DNA from: Limnomonas spitsbergensis
Lineage: Eukaryota > Chlorophyta > Chlorophyceae > Chlamydomonadales
Length of the DNA: 64,000 nucleotides
NCBI GenBank assembly: GCA_037349105.1
Contig: JAYJMM010000112.1
Coordinates: 5,912,501 to 5,976,500 of the forward strand
Direction of reading: 5' to 3'
The notes beneath the pieces were generated by a model. The model was not told the origin of the DNA. It searched no databases and was given only the letters and a program-made list of their open reading frames with translations. Below are positions 9,713 through 20,700 of the stretch, piece by piece; position 1 is the first letter of the stretch, and the number at the start of each line of letters is the position of its first letter. A program made the translations under genes and the position numbers.

Positions 9713-10135
9713 GCAGCCATGCTCGCAGCCAAGTGTCCGGCAGAGGGCATTGAGATGCAGGCGGGGCGACAGCTACGCTGCCTGTTGTATGCGGACGACC
9801 TCTCCTTGCTAGCCCGCACCCCAGCAGGGCTGCAACGCATGATTGATGCCTTGCATTAATATGCGGCTCGTAAACAGCTTCAGGTCAATGTCAGTAAGAC
9901 AGAGGTCATGGAGTTTGGCAGCCGCTTAGCAGCGTAGCCAGCGTAGCGCCGACAGCCAGCCCATGTTTGCGCTCACGGCCCTGACCGTGCCGTATTGAAG
10001 GGTGTCCAAGAATTCAAGTTCTTGGCATCACCCAGTCTCACGAAAGCGGCGGCCTGAAGAGAGCCATGGAGGGTAGAGATGCACCTTTGGCTGCCGCGCT
10101 GCACCGCGTTCGCCGCATGCATGGCAGCCAAGGTG
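9713..10135 (+). pseudogene. Reverse transcriptase remnant of a different non-LTR element
   Basis: Frame 2 encodes a palm-domain fragment: LRCLLYADDLSLLARTPAGL, then QLQVNVSKTEVMEFGSR, with the YADD catalytic box at about 9788-9799. An in-frame TAA at 9857 and a TAG at 9935 break it. Further on, FKFLG (about 10010-10025) followed in a shifted frame by ITQSHESGGLKRAMEG matches the usual FKYLG-type region after RT motif E. The fragment lacks the fingers region, APE and C-terminus, and stops where the 49-bp array begins. It differs clearly from the RT at 22070 onward. Confidence 0.75.
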
Positions 10136-10150
10136 GGCATAAGGCGCCAC

Positions 10151-12746
10151 CTGCTCCCCCGTCCTCCCATCATGCTTCTCAAAAGCCAAAACACTCCACC
10201 TGTTCCCTCGTCCTTCCATCTTGCTTCTCAACAACCAAAGCACTCCTACTGCTCCCTCGTCCTCCCATCCTGCTTCTCAACAGCCAAAGCACTCCATCTG
10301 CTCCCCCGTCCTCCCATCCTGCTTCTCAACAGCCAAAGCACTCCACATGCTCCCCTGTCCTCCCATCCTGCTTCTCAACAGCCAAATGACTACACATGCT
10401 CTACCGTCTTCCCATCCTGCTTCTCAACAGCCAAAGCACTCCACCTGCTCCCTCATCCTCCCATCCTGCTTCTCAACAGCCAAAGCACTCCACCTGCTCC
10501 CACGTCCTCCCATCTTGCTTGTCAACAGCCAAAGCACTCCACCTGCTCCCCCGTCCTCTCCTCCTGCTTCTCAACAGCCAATGCACTCCACCTGCTCCCC
10601 CGTCCTCCTATCCTGCTTCTCAACAGCCAAAGCACTCCACCTGCTCTACCGTCTTTCCATCCTGCTTCTCAACAGCCTAAGCACTCCACCTCCTCCCTCG
10701 TCCTCCCATCCTGCTTCTCAACAGCCAAAACACTCCACCTGCTCCCCCGTCCTCCCATCCTGCTTCTCAACAGCCAAAGCACTTCACCTGCTCCCTCGTC
10801 CTCCCATCCTGCTTCTCAACAGCCAAAGCACTCCATCAGCTCCCGCGTCCTCCCATCCTGCTTCTCAACAGCCAAAGCACTCCATCAGCTCCCCCGTCCT
10901 CCCATCCTGCTTCACAACAGCCAAAACACTCCGCCTGCTCCCCTGTCCTCCCATCCTCCTTCTCAACAGCCAAATGAGTACACATGCTCTACCGTCTTCC
11001 CATCCTGCTTCTCAACAGCCAACGCACTCCACCTGCTCCCTGGTCCTCCCATCCTGCTTCTCAACAGCCAAAGCACTCCACCTGCTCCCTCGTTCTCCCA
11101 TCCTGCTTCTCAACAGCCAAAGCACTCCACCTGCTCCCTCGTCCTCCCATCCTGCTTCTCAACAGCCTAAGCACTCCACCTGCTCCCTCGTCCTCCCATC
11201 CTGCTTCTCAACAGCCAAAGCACTCCACCTGCTCCCTCGTCCTCCCATCTTGCTTGTCAACAGCCAAAGCACTACACCTGCTCCCCCGTCCTCTCGTCCT
11301 GCTTCTCAACAGCCAATGCACTACACCTGCTCCCCCGTCCTCCCGTCCTGCTTCTCAACAGCCAAAGCACTCCACCTGCTTACATGTCCTCCCATCATGC
11401 TTCTCAACAGCCAAAGCACTCCACCTGCTCCCTCGTTCTCCCATCTTGCTTCTCAACAGCCAAAGAACTCCACCTGCTCCCTCGTCCTCCCATCCTGCTT
11501 CTCAACAGCCAAAGCACTCCACCTGCTCCCTGACCTCCCATCCTGCTTCTCAACATCCAAAGCACTCCACCTGCTCCCTCGTCTTCCCATCCTGCTTCTC
11601 AATAGCCAAAGCACTCCACATGCTCCCCCGTCCTCCCGTCCTGCTTGTCAACAGCCAAAGCACTCCACCTGCTCCCCCGTCCTCCCATCCTGCTTCTCAA
11701 CAGCCAAAGCACTCCACCTGCGTCCTCGTCCTCCCATCCTGCTTCTTAACAGCCAAAGCACTCCTACTGCTCCCGCGTCCTCCCATCCTGCTTCTCAACA
11801 GCCAAAGCACTCCATCTGCTCCCCCGTCCTCCCATCCTGCTTCACAACAGCCAAAACACTCCACATGCTCCCCTGTCCTCCCATCCTGCTTCTCAACAGC
11901 CAAATGACTACACATGCTCTACCGTCTTCCCATCCTGCTTCTCAACAGCCAAAGCACTCCACCTGCTCCCTCGTCCTCCCATCCTGCTTCTCAACAGCCA
12001 AAGCCCTCCACCTGCTCCCTCGTCCTCTCGTCCTGCTTCTCAACAGCTAAATGACTACAGATGCTCTACCGTCTTCCCATCCTGCTTCTCAACAGCCAAA
12101 GCACTCCACCTGCTCCCTCGTCCTCCCATCCTGCTTCTCAACAGCCAAAGCACTCCTACTGCTCCCTCGTCCTCCCATCCTGCTTCTCAACAGCCAAAGC
12201 ACTCCTACTGATCCCCCGTCCTCCCATCCTGCTTCACAACAGCCAAAGCACTCCACCTGCTCTTTCGTCCTCCCATCTTGCTTGTCAACAGCCAAAGCAC
12301 TACACCTGCTCCCCCGTCCTCTCGTCCTGCTTCTCAAAAGCCAATGCACTACACCTGCTCCCCCGTCCTCCCGTCCTGCTTCTCAACAGCCAAAGCACTC
12401 CACGTGCTCCCATGTCCTCCCATCCTGCTTCTCAACAGCCAAAGCACTCCACCTGCTCCCTCGTCCTCCCATCTTGCTTCTCAATAGCCAAAGCACTCCA
12501 CGTGCTCCCTCGTCCTCCCATCATGCTTCTCAACAGCCAAAGCACTCCACCTGCTCCCTCGTCCTCCCATCCTGCTTCTCAACAACCAAATGACTACACC
12601 TGCTCCCTCGTCCTCCCATCCTGCTTCTCAACAGCCAAAGCCCTCCACCTGCTCCCTCGTCCTCTCGTCCTGCTTCTCAATAGCCAAAGCACTCCACATG
12701 CTCCCCCGTCCTCCCGTCCTGCTTGTCAACAGCCAAAGCACTCCAC
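10151..12746 (+). repeat. Higher-order repeat copy 1 of the 49-bp array
   Basis: This copy is 2,596 bp long, which equals 53 units minus 1 bp. The missing base is visible in a variant unit (CTCCCTGACCTCC near 11528). Diagnostic variants such as CATCATGCTTCTCAAAAGCC recur 2,596 bp later at the start of copy 2. Confidence 0.85.
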
Positions 12747-15342
12747 CTGCTCCCCCGTCCTCCCATCATGCTTCTCAAAAGCCAAAACACTCCACCTGTT
12801 CCCTCGTCCTTCCATCTTGCTTCTCAACAACCAAAGCACTCCTACTGCTCCCTCGTCCTCCCATCCTGCTTCTCAACAGCCAAAGCACTCCATCTGCTCC
12901 CCCGTCCTCCCATCCTGCTTCTCAACAGCCAAAGCACTCCACATGCTCCCCTGTCCTCCCATCCTGCTTCTCAACAGCCAAATGACTACACATGCTCTAC
13001 CGTCTTCCCATCCTGCTTCTCAACAGCCAAAGCACTCCACCTGCTCCCTCATCCTCCCATCCTGCTTCTCAACAGCCAAAGCACTCCACCTGCTCCCACG
13101 TCCTCCCATCTTGCTTGTCAACAGCCAAAGCACTCCACCTGCTCCCCCGTCCTCTCCTCCTGCTTCTCAACAGCCAATGCACTCCACCTGCTCCCCCGTC
13201 CTCCTATCCTGCTTCTCAACAGCCAAAGCACTCCACCTGCTCTACCGTCTTTCCATCCTGCTTCTCAACAGCCTAAGCACTCCACCTCCTCCCTCGTCCT
13301 CCCATCCTGCTTCTCAACAGCCAAAACACTCCACCTGCTTCCCCGTCCTCCCATCCTGCTTCTCAACAGCCAAAGCACTTCACCTGCTCCCTCGTCCTCC
13401 CATCCTGCTTCTCAACAGCCAAAGCACTCCATCAGCTCCCGCGTCCTCCCATCCTGCTTCTCAACAGCCAAAGCACTCCATCAGCTCCCCCGTCCTCCCA
13501 TCCTGCTTCACAACAGCCAAAACACTCCACCTGCTCCCCTGTCCTCCCATCCTGCTTCTCAACAGCCAAATGAGTACACATGCTCTACCGTCTTCCCATC
13601 CTGCTTCTCAACAGCCAACGCACTCCACCTGCTCCATGGTCCTCCCATCCTGCTTCTCAACAGCCAAAGCACTCCACCTGCTCCCTCGTCCTCCCATCCT
13701 GCTTCTCAACAGCCAAAGCACTCCACCTGCTCCCTCGTCCTCCCATCCTGCTTCTCAACAGCCTAAGCACTCCACCTGCTCCCTCGTCCTCCCATCCTGC
13801 TTCTCAACAGCCAAAGCACTCCACCTGCTCCCTCGTCCTCCCATCTTGCTTGTCAACAGCCAAAGCACTACACCTGCTCCCCCGTCCTCTCGTCCTGCTT
13901 CTCAACAGCCAATGCACTACACCTGCTCCCCCGTCCTCCCGTCCTGCTTCTCAACAGCCAAAGCACTCCACCTGCTTACATGTCCTCCCATCATGCTTCT
14001 CAACAGCCAAAGCACTCCACCTGCTCCCTCGTTCTCCCATCTTGCTTCTCAACAGCCAAAGAACTCCACCTGCTCCCTCGTCCTCCCATCCTGCTTCTCA
14101 ACAGCCAAAGCACTCCACCTGCTCCCTGTCCTCCCATCCTGCTTCTCAACATCCAAAGCACTCCACCTGCTCCCTCGTCTTCCCATCCTGCTTCTCAATA
14201 GCCAAAGCACTCCACATGCTCCCCCGTCCTCCCGTCCTGCTTGTCAACAGCCAAAGCACTCCACCTGCTCCCCCGTCCTCCCATCCTGCTTCTCAACAGC
14301 CAAAGCACTCCACCTGCGTCCTCGTCCTCCCATCCTGCTTCTTAACAGCCAAAGCACTCCTACTGCTCCCGCGTCCTCCCATCCTGCTTCTCAACAGCCA
14401 AAGCACTCCATCTGCTCCCCCGTCCTCCCATCCTGCTTCACAACAGCCAAAACACTCCACATGCTCCCCTGTCCTCCCATCCTGCTTCTCAACAGCCAAA
14501 TGACTACACATGCTCTACCGTCTTCCCATCCTGCTTCTCAACAGCCAAAGCACTCCACCTGCTCCCTCGTCCTCCCATCCTGCTTCTCAACAGCCAAAGC
14601 CCTCCACCTGCTCCCTCGTCCTCTCGTCCTGCTTCTCAACAGCTAAATGACTACAGATGCTCTACCGTCTTCCCATCCTGCTTCTCAACAGCCAAAGCAC
14701 TCCACCTGCTCCCTCGTCCTCCCATCCTGCTTCTCAACAGCCAAAGCACTCCTACTGCTCCCTCGTCCTCCCATCCTGCTTCTCAACAGCCAAAGCACTC
14801 CTACTGATCCCCCGTCCTCCCATCCTGCTTCACAACAGCCAAAGCACTCCACCTGCTCCCTCGTCCTCCCATCTTGCTTGTCAACAGCCAAAGCACTACA
14901 CCTGCTCCCCCGTCCTCTCGTCCTGCTTCTCAAAAGCCAATGCACTACACCTGCTCCCCCGTCCTCCCGTCGTGCTTCTCAACAGCCAAAGCACTCCACC
15001 TGCTCCCATGTCCTCCCATCCTGCTTCTCAACAGCCAAAGCACTCCACCTGCTCCCTCGTCCTCCCATCTTGCTTCTCAATAGCCAAAGCACTCCACGTG
15101 CTCCCTCGTCCTCCCATCATGCTTCTCAACAGCCAAAGCACTCCACCTGCTCCCTCGTCCTCCCATCCTGCTTCTCAACAGCCAAATGACTACACCTGCT
15201 CCCTCGTCCTCCCATCCTGCTTCTCAACAGCCAAAGCCCTCCACCTGCTCCCTCGTCCTCTCGTCCTGCTTCTCAATAGCCAAAGCACTCCACATGCTCC
15301 CCCGTCCTCCCGTCCTGCTTGTCAACAGCCAAAGCACTCCAC
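12747..15342 (+). repeat. Higher-order repeat copy 2 of the 49-bp array
   Basis: Variants match copy 1 at an offset of 2,596 bp throughout, for example the truncated frames that open at 10396 and 12992, and at 10984 and 13580. Confidence 0.85.
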
Positions 15343-17399
15343 CTGCTCCCCCGTCCTCCCATCCTGCTTCTCAACAGCCAAAGCACTCCACCTGCTCCCT
15401 CGTCCTCCCATCCTGCTTCTCAACAGCCAAAGCACTCCTACTGATCCCGCGTCCTCCCATCCTGCTTCTCAACAGCCAAAGCACTCCATCTGCTCCCCCG
15501 TCCTCCCATCCTGCTTCACAACAGCCAAAACACTCCACATGCTCCCCTGTCCTCCCATCCTGCTTCTCAACAGCCAAATGACTACACATGCTCTACCGTC
15601 TTCCCATCCTGCTTCTCAACAGCCAAAGCACTCCACCTGGTCCCTCATCTTCCCATCCTGCTTCTCAACAGCCAAAGCACTCCACATGCTTCCTCGTCCT
15701 CCCATCTTGCTTGTCAACAGCCAAAGCACTCCACCTGCTCCCCCGTCCTCTCCTCCTGCTTCTCAACAGCCAATGCACTCCACCTGCTCCCCCGTCCTCC
15801 CATCCTGCTTCTCAACAGCCTAAGCACTCCACCTGCTCCCTCGTCCTCCCATCCTGCTTCTCAACAGCCAAAGCACTCCACCTGCTCCCTCGTCCTCCCA
15901 TCTTGCTTGTCAACAGCCAAAGCACTACACCTGCTCCCCCGTCCTCTCGTCCTGCTTCTCAACAGCCAATGCACTACACCTGCTCCCCCGTCCTCCCGTC
16001 CTGCTTCTCAACAGCCAAAGCACTCCACCTGCTTACATGTCCTCCCATCATGCTTCTCAACAGCCAAAGCACTCCACCTGCTCCCTCGTTCTCCCATCTT
16101 GCTTCTCAACAGCCAAAGAACTCCACCTGCTCCCTCGTCCTCCCATCCTGCTTCTCAACAGCCAAAGCACTCCACCTGCTCCCTGTCCTCCCATCCTGCT
16201 TCTCAACATCCAAAGCACTCCACCTGCTCCCTCGTCTTCCCATCCTGCTTCTCAATAGCCAAAGCACTCCACATGCTCCCCCGTCCTCCCGTCCTGCTTG
16301 TCAACAGCCAAAGCACTCCACCTGCTCCCCCGTCCTCCCATCCTGCTTCTCAACAGCCAAAGCACTCCACCTGCGTCCTCGTCCTCCCATCCTGCTTCTT
16401 AACAGCCAAAGCACTCCTACTGCTCCCGCGTCCTCCCATCCTGCTTCTCAACAGCCAAAGCACTCCATCTGCTCCCCCGTCCTCCCATCCTGCTTCACAA
16501 CAGCCAAAACACTCCACATGCTCCCCTGTCCTCCCATCCTGCTTCTCAACAGCCAAATGACTACACATGCTCTACCGTCTTCCCATCCTGCTTCTCAACA
16601 GCCAAAGCACTCCACCTGCTCCCTCGTCCTCCCATCCTGCTTCTCAACAGCCAAAGCCCTCCACCTGCTCCCTCGTCCTCTCGTCCTGCTTCTCAACAGC
16701 TAAATGACTACAGATGCTCTACCGTCTTCCCATCCTGCTTCTCAACAGCCAAAGCACTCCACCTGCTCCCTCGTCCTCCCATCCTGCTTCTCAACAGCCA
16801 AAGCACTCCTACTGCTCCCTCGTCCTCCCATCCTGCTTCTCAACAGCCAAAGCACTCCTACTGATCCCCCGTCCTCCCATCCTGCTTCACAACAGCCAAA
16901 GCACTCCACCTGCTCCCTCGTCCTCCCATCTTGCTTGTCAACAGCCAAAGCACTACACCTGCTCCCCCGTCCTCTCGTCCTGCTTCTCAAAAGCCAATGC
17001 ACTACACCTGCTCCCCCGTCCTCCCGTCGTGCTTCTCAACAGCCAAAGCACTCCACCTGCTCCCATGTCCTCCCATCCTGCTTCTCAACAGCCAAAGCAC
17101 TCCACCTGCTCCCTCGTCCTCCCATCTTGCTTCTCAATAGCCAAAGCACTCCACGTGCTCCCTCGTCCTCCCATCATGCTTCTCAACAGCCAAAGCACTC
17201 CACCTGCTCCCTCGTCCTCCCATCCTGCTTCTCAACAGCCAAATGACTACACCTGCTCCCTCGTCCTCCCATCCTGCTTCTCAACAGCCAAAGCCCTCCA
17301 CCTGCTCCCTCGTCCTCTCGTCCTGCTTCTCAATAGCCAAAGCACTCCACATGCTCCCCCGTCCTCCCGTCCTGCTTGTCAACAGCCAAAGCACTCCAC
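15343..17399 (+). repeat. Higher-order repeat copy 3, lacking 11 units
   Basis: The copy aligns with copy 2 at an offset of 2,596 bp up to about 15797, then at 2,057 bp. The difference, 539 bp, is exactly 11 units of 49 bp, so the copy lost whole units as expected of unequal exchange. About four further units (17400-17597) follow before the LINE. Confidence 0.85.
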
Positions 17400-17736
17400 C
17401 TGCTCCCCCGTCCTCCCATCCTGCTTCTCAACAGCCAAAGCACTCCACCTGCTCCCTCGTCCTCCCATCCTGCTTCTCAACAGCCAATGCACTCCACCTG
17501 CTCCCCCGTCCTCCCATCCTGCTTCACAACAGCCAAAGCACTCCACCTGCTCCCTCGTCCTCCCATCCTGCTTCTCAACAGCCAAAGCACTCCACCTGAG
17601 AGTTTGGATTTGGCTTGTAATAATGTAATCCTTTAAACACTCGTCGCTTATGAAAGCACTCCTCGATATGGCGCGGACAGCTGTAGGCATGGTCACCAAC
17701 AATTTGACTTAGGTGACGCCTGTCAAGCTGAGCATC

Positions 17737-20700
17737 ATGCACACTAATGCGCTGATGCACGCCACGTACCGTTGTAGAAGCTGGGCTATCAGCATCAGCA
17801 AGGTCGCGATACCTACGCCAGGTTGCCCTGGTATCGGACCCCTGATGACGCCCTCTACTCTTCGGACGTGGCAGCCGATGTCATATACCGAGGGGTGTGA
17901 CACGGTTTACAAAGAAATCCCTCGGACCCAAGTTTCCTCCAAGATGTTTGAATACAGGAAGATTGCACTTCGACATCTCGAAGTATGCCAAAAACAAGAG
18001 ACACACGCGAGGACAATGCAAGGATGTAACAAGACTGTGACAATGCGTTGCGAAGACACTGCGAAACTGACGACCCTGGACCAAGAGTCCGTGACGATGG
18101 GGTCGACTTCGTGCCAACATGTTGCTCCCAACCGGACGCAGATTCACGCCAATATCTTAAACAGTGGCATGCTTTTCTACCCATCTCCACATTCGGACAA
18201 GCAGGAAAAACAGAAGAGAAAGCGCAAGCCCATGAAATACCATGAGTCATGCATGGTATCCCACCGCAAAGCGATACTCATCTACGTTCGCGCGAAATAT
18301 GCCATGCATCTTTCAAACGAAGAAACGAGATGGGGACTGTATGGAAAAGCCTTTCAGAGGCAGGTTCACCGACTCCTGAACAATCGCCGTAAAAGGACGA
18401 GAGACTCCAGACAGACTGCTCAGAAGCGGAAGACACCAGCCAATAGGAAAGACGAGATTCAACAGCGAGCCCGAGGAACCCAAACTGCAAAAGTTGCCAA
18501 ACGGTCAGCACCAGGGTCAGCATCATGCACCACCCACATAGAAAACAGGTATTCAAAACAGGTACCGGTGAACGACAGCGACGTCTACCCACCGAACGCC
18601 AAGCAAATTACGCAGCCATATACCAGTGCACAGCCCAGCAGACGTGCACATAAAGATACCATGCACGACGCATGCCGTGCAAAAAAGCCCAACATGCCAT
18701 GCAAGGCGGCCCATCAAGCCAGCAGTGAATACAAAGGGAAATTGACGCATGCCCCTAAAATGCACCCTTTAAAAAGAGAATATGCTACAACAGAGCAGTT
18801 GAATCAGGGGGTAACTAAGAGATACCTCCATAGAGGTACATTCCGAAGCAAACAAAATACCGCCACCAACAGAATGCGCTGCGACCACCACGAACATGCG
18901 CACTCCCCTACTGGCAGTCACACAAAAGAGAGGATCGACAGGCTTGGAGAAGGAACTTTAAATCATAAGCCAGAGATGCTGAACCCAAACCGAGGAGGGA
19001 GCAAGCACCCCTCCCATATCTCCACGACATGCCATATCCCAAGAGACATTCACTACGAAAAACAACATAAGTTTTTCTGTCAAGCACATGCCCTCGCAAT
19101 GCTCCTGGGGCGACCGCTTCCCCAGACACACAAAGAAATCATGACATGGTTCTTAGGTCAAAAACAAAATCCTACTTACGCGCACCACAAGAGGGTCCTA
19201 AACCATAGGGATTTCCCCCAATTCGATCCAATATCCGGTAACTTCTCAGACCCAGCATGGGCCTTTTACGCATTTCAGCACTATCAACTTAACTACAAGA
19301 TTATTCGTGAAATAGGCCAACCGCAACTCCTGACCACACAAGTCCTAGATCGCACCCTTCATCAAATGAAACAGACACAAAACTACCACCTAAATGGCTT
19401 CATAGTCCACTCTAGTGAGCCCTACCATCATGCCTCGACCTTGCTCCGGCACGATGACAAGTGGTACTGGTTGGACTCAGAGAAGCCATACCGAGCCCCT
19501 CTCTTCGGAGAAGAGGGAATCCGGAACTTGAACGAGCTCACGAAAACAACAACATCCATCTATGGGTATTTCCATGCAGAAGCCCTGGCCGAGTGCACCA
19601 CCGCTTGCTTTCTTTTCCCACCAGTTCCCCACACACCAGAAGAGGGGGGAGACATAGACTCGCCCCCAAAAAACTTGACCCCCCCCCAGCCCCAACCACC
19701 AGAGCTCCAAGAAACGCCATTGACACTACCAACTCTGCCGCCCGCTCGGACAACACTGCCTCCTTCGCGCACAAATGCAGCCCCCCTAACCGAGGTCACA
19801 TTCCCCGACTCACCTAGATGTGCCATCAAAGGTAGGACTAACAAAGGGCAGGAGAAGACGCATGATATTGAGAGAACAAAACAAAATAAGATGGCTCCCA
19901 AAGGATACGTACGTAAGCTCAAAAAAAAGCAAAGCAAGCGCAACAATGCCCTACCGCACACAACGGAAGGAAAGAAACCGAAAAAACTGTCACAGGCCCT
20001 CATTTTATCATATATCACTACCGCAATCACTGACACGCCCAAACCAGCTAAGCAAAACACAAGGGTGAAACAGATCTTGAAGAACAGGCTTGACCAAGAA
20101 AATACAAGCCTACCACGCCAACCAAGTGCTCCACTCTACGGAGAAGATCAAACAGCCTGCCAACCGGCTACGTTGCGCATGATCACAGCCAATGTCCAGG
20201 GTGCTTACACTGCAAAGTATGACATAGAGATGACCATCCAGCAGCATAACCCAGATATCCTCGTACTCACCGAGACAAACATGCTCCCCAAGCGGAAAAA
20301 GGCCAGATGGTTGCAAGAAGCCCTACAGGGGTATCAATACTGGGCGTGTACACACAGCGAACAAGGCAGAGGCTTGCGAGGGGTCATCATTGCCATCAAG
20401 GAACACATTGCAGTGTTAGGCAAGGCCACCCGAACAGAAGGCGACAATTGCAATGGGAGAATTCTGAACGTTGCCATCCACCTGCCCCACTCCAGGCCCA
20501 TCAACATCACCGGGGTCTATGCGCCGGCAGGTTGCTCGCCAGAGGAGGAGACAGAGAGACTAAAAATGTACAGCATACTCACGGAAAGCATGCAAGAAAC
20601 ACAAAACTGCAACCCTTCTTGCCATATTATGCTAGGCGACTGGAATGCAACGCTGCTTGAAGGTGACAGGAGCAGCGGACACACCTACCACAAGGATGAG

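Larger units (their letters stand above)
10151..17597 (+). repeat. 49-bp tandem repeat array (about 152 units)
   Basis: The consensus unit is 49 bp, containing CATCCTGCTTCTCAACAGCC followed by AAAGCACTCCACCTGCTCCC and CTCGTCCTC. Adjacent units mostly differ by a few substitutions. The plus strand is C/T-rich. Because 49 is one more than a multiple of three and the unit has no plus-strand stop, three successive units cover the three frames and produce a 49-residue Ser/Pro/Cys/His-rich periodicity in every frame. The array runs from the RT remnant to the 5' end of the LINE. I see no promoter or independent coding signal. Confidence 0.95.

Noticed and set aside
10079..17628. Long plus-strand open frames (up to 861 codons) rich in Ser, Pro, Cys and His
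   Set aside because: They are products of a 49-bp unit without plus-strand stops read in rotating frames; all three frames are equally open and the stops differ only by chance variants.
19560..20060. 166-codon minus-strand open frame opposite the LINE N-terminal region
   Set aside because: It lies antisense to a frame with clear domains and has no recognisable motif of its own.
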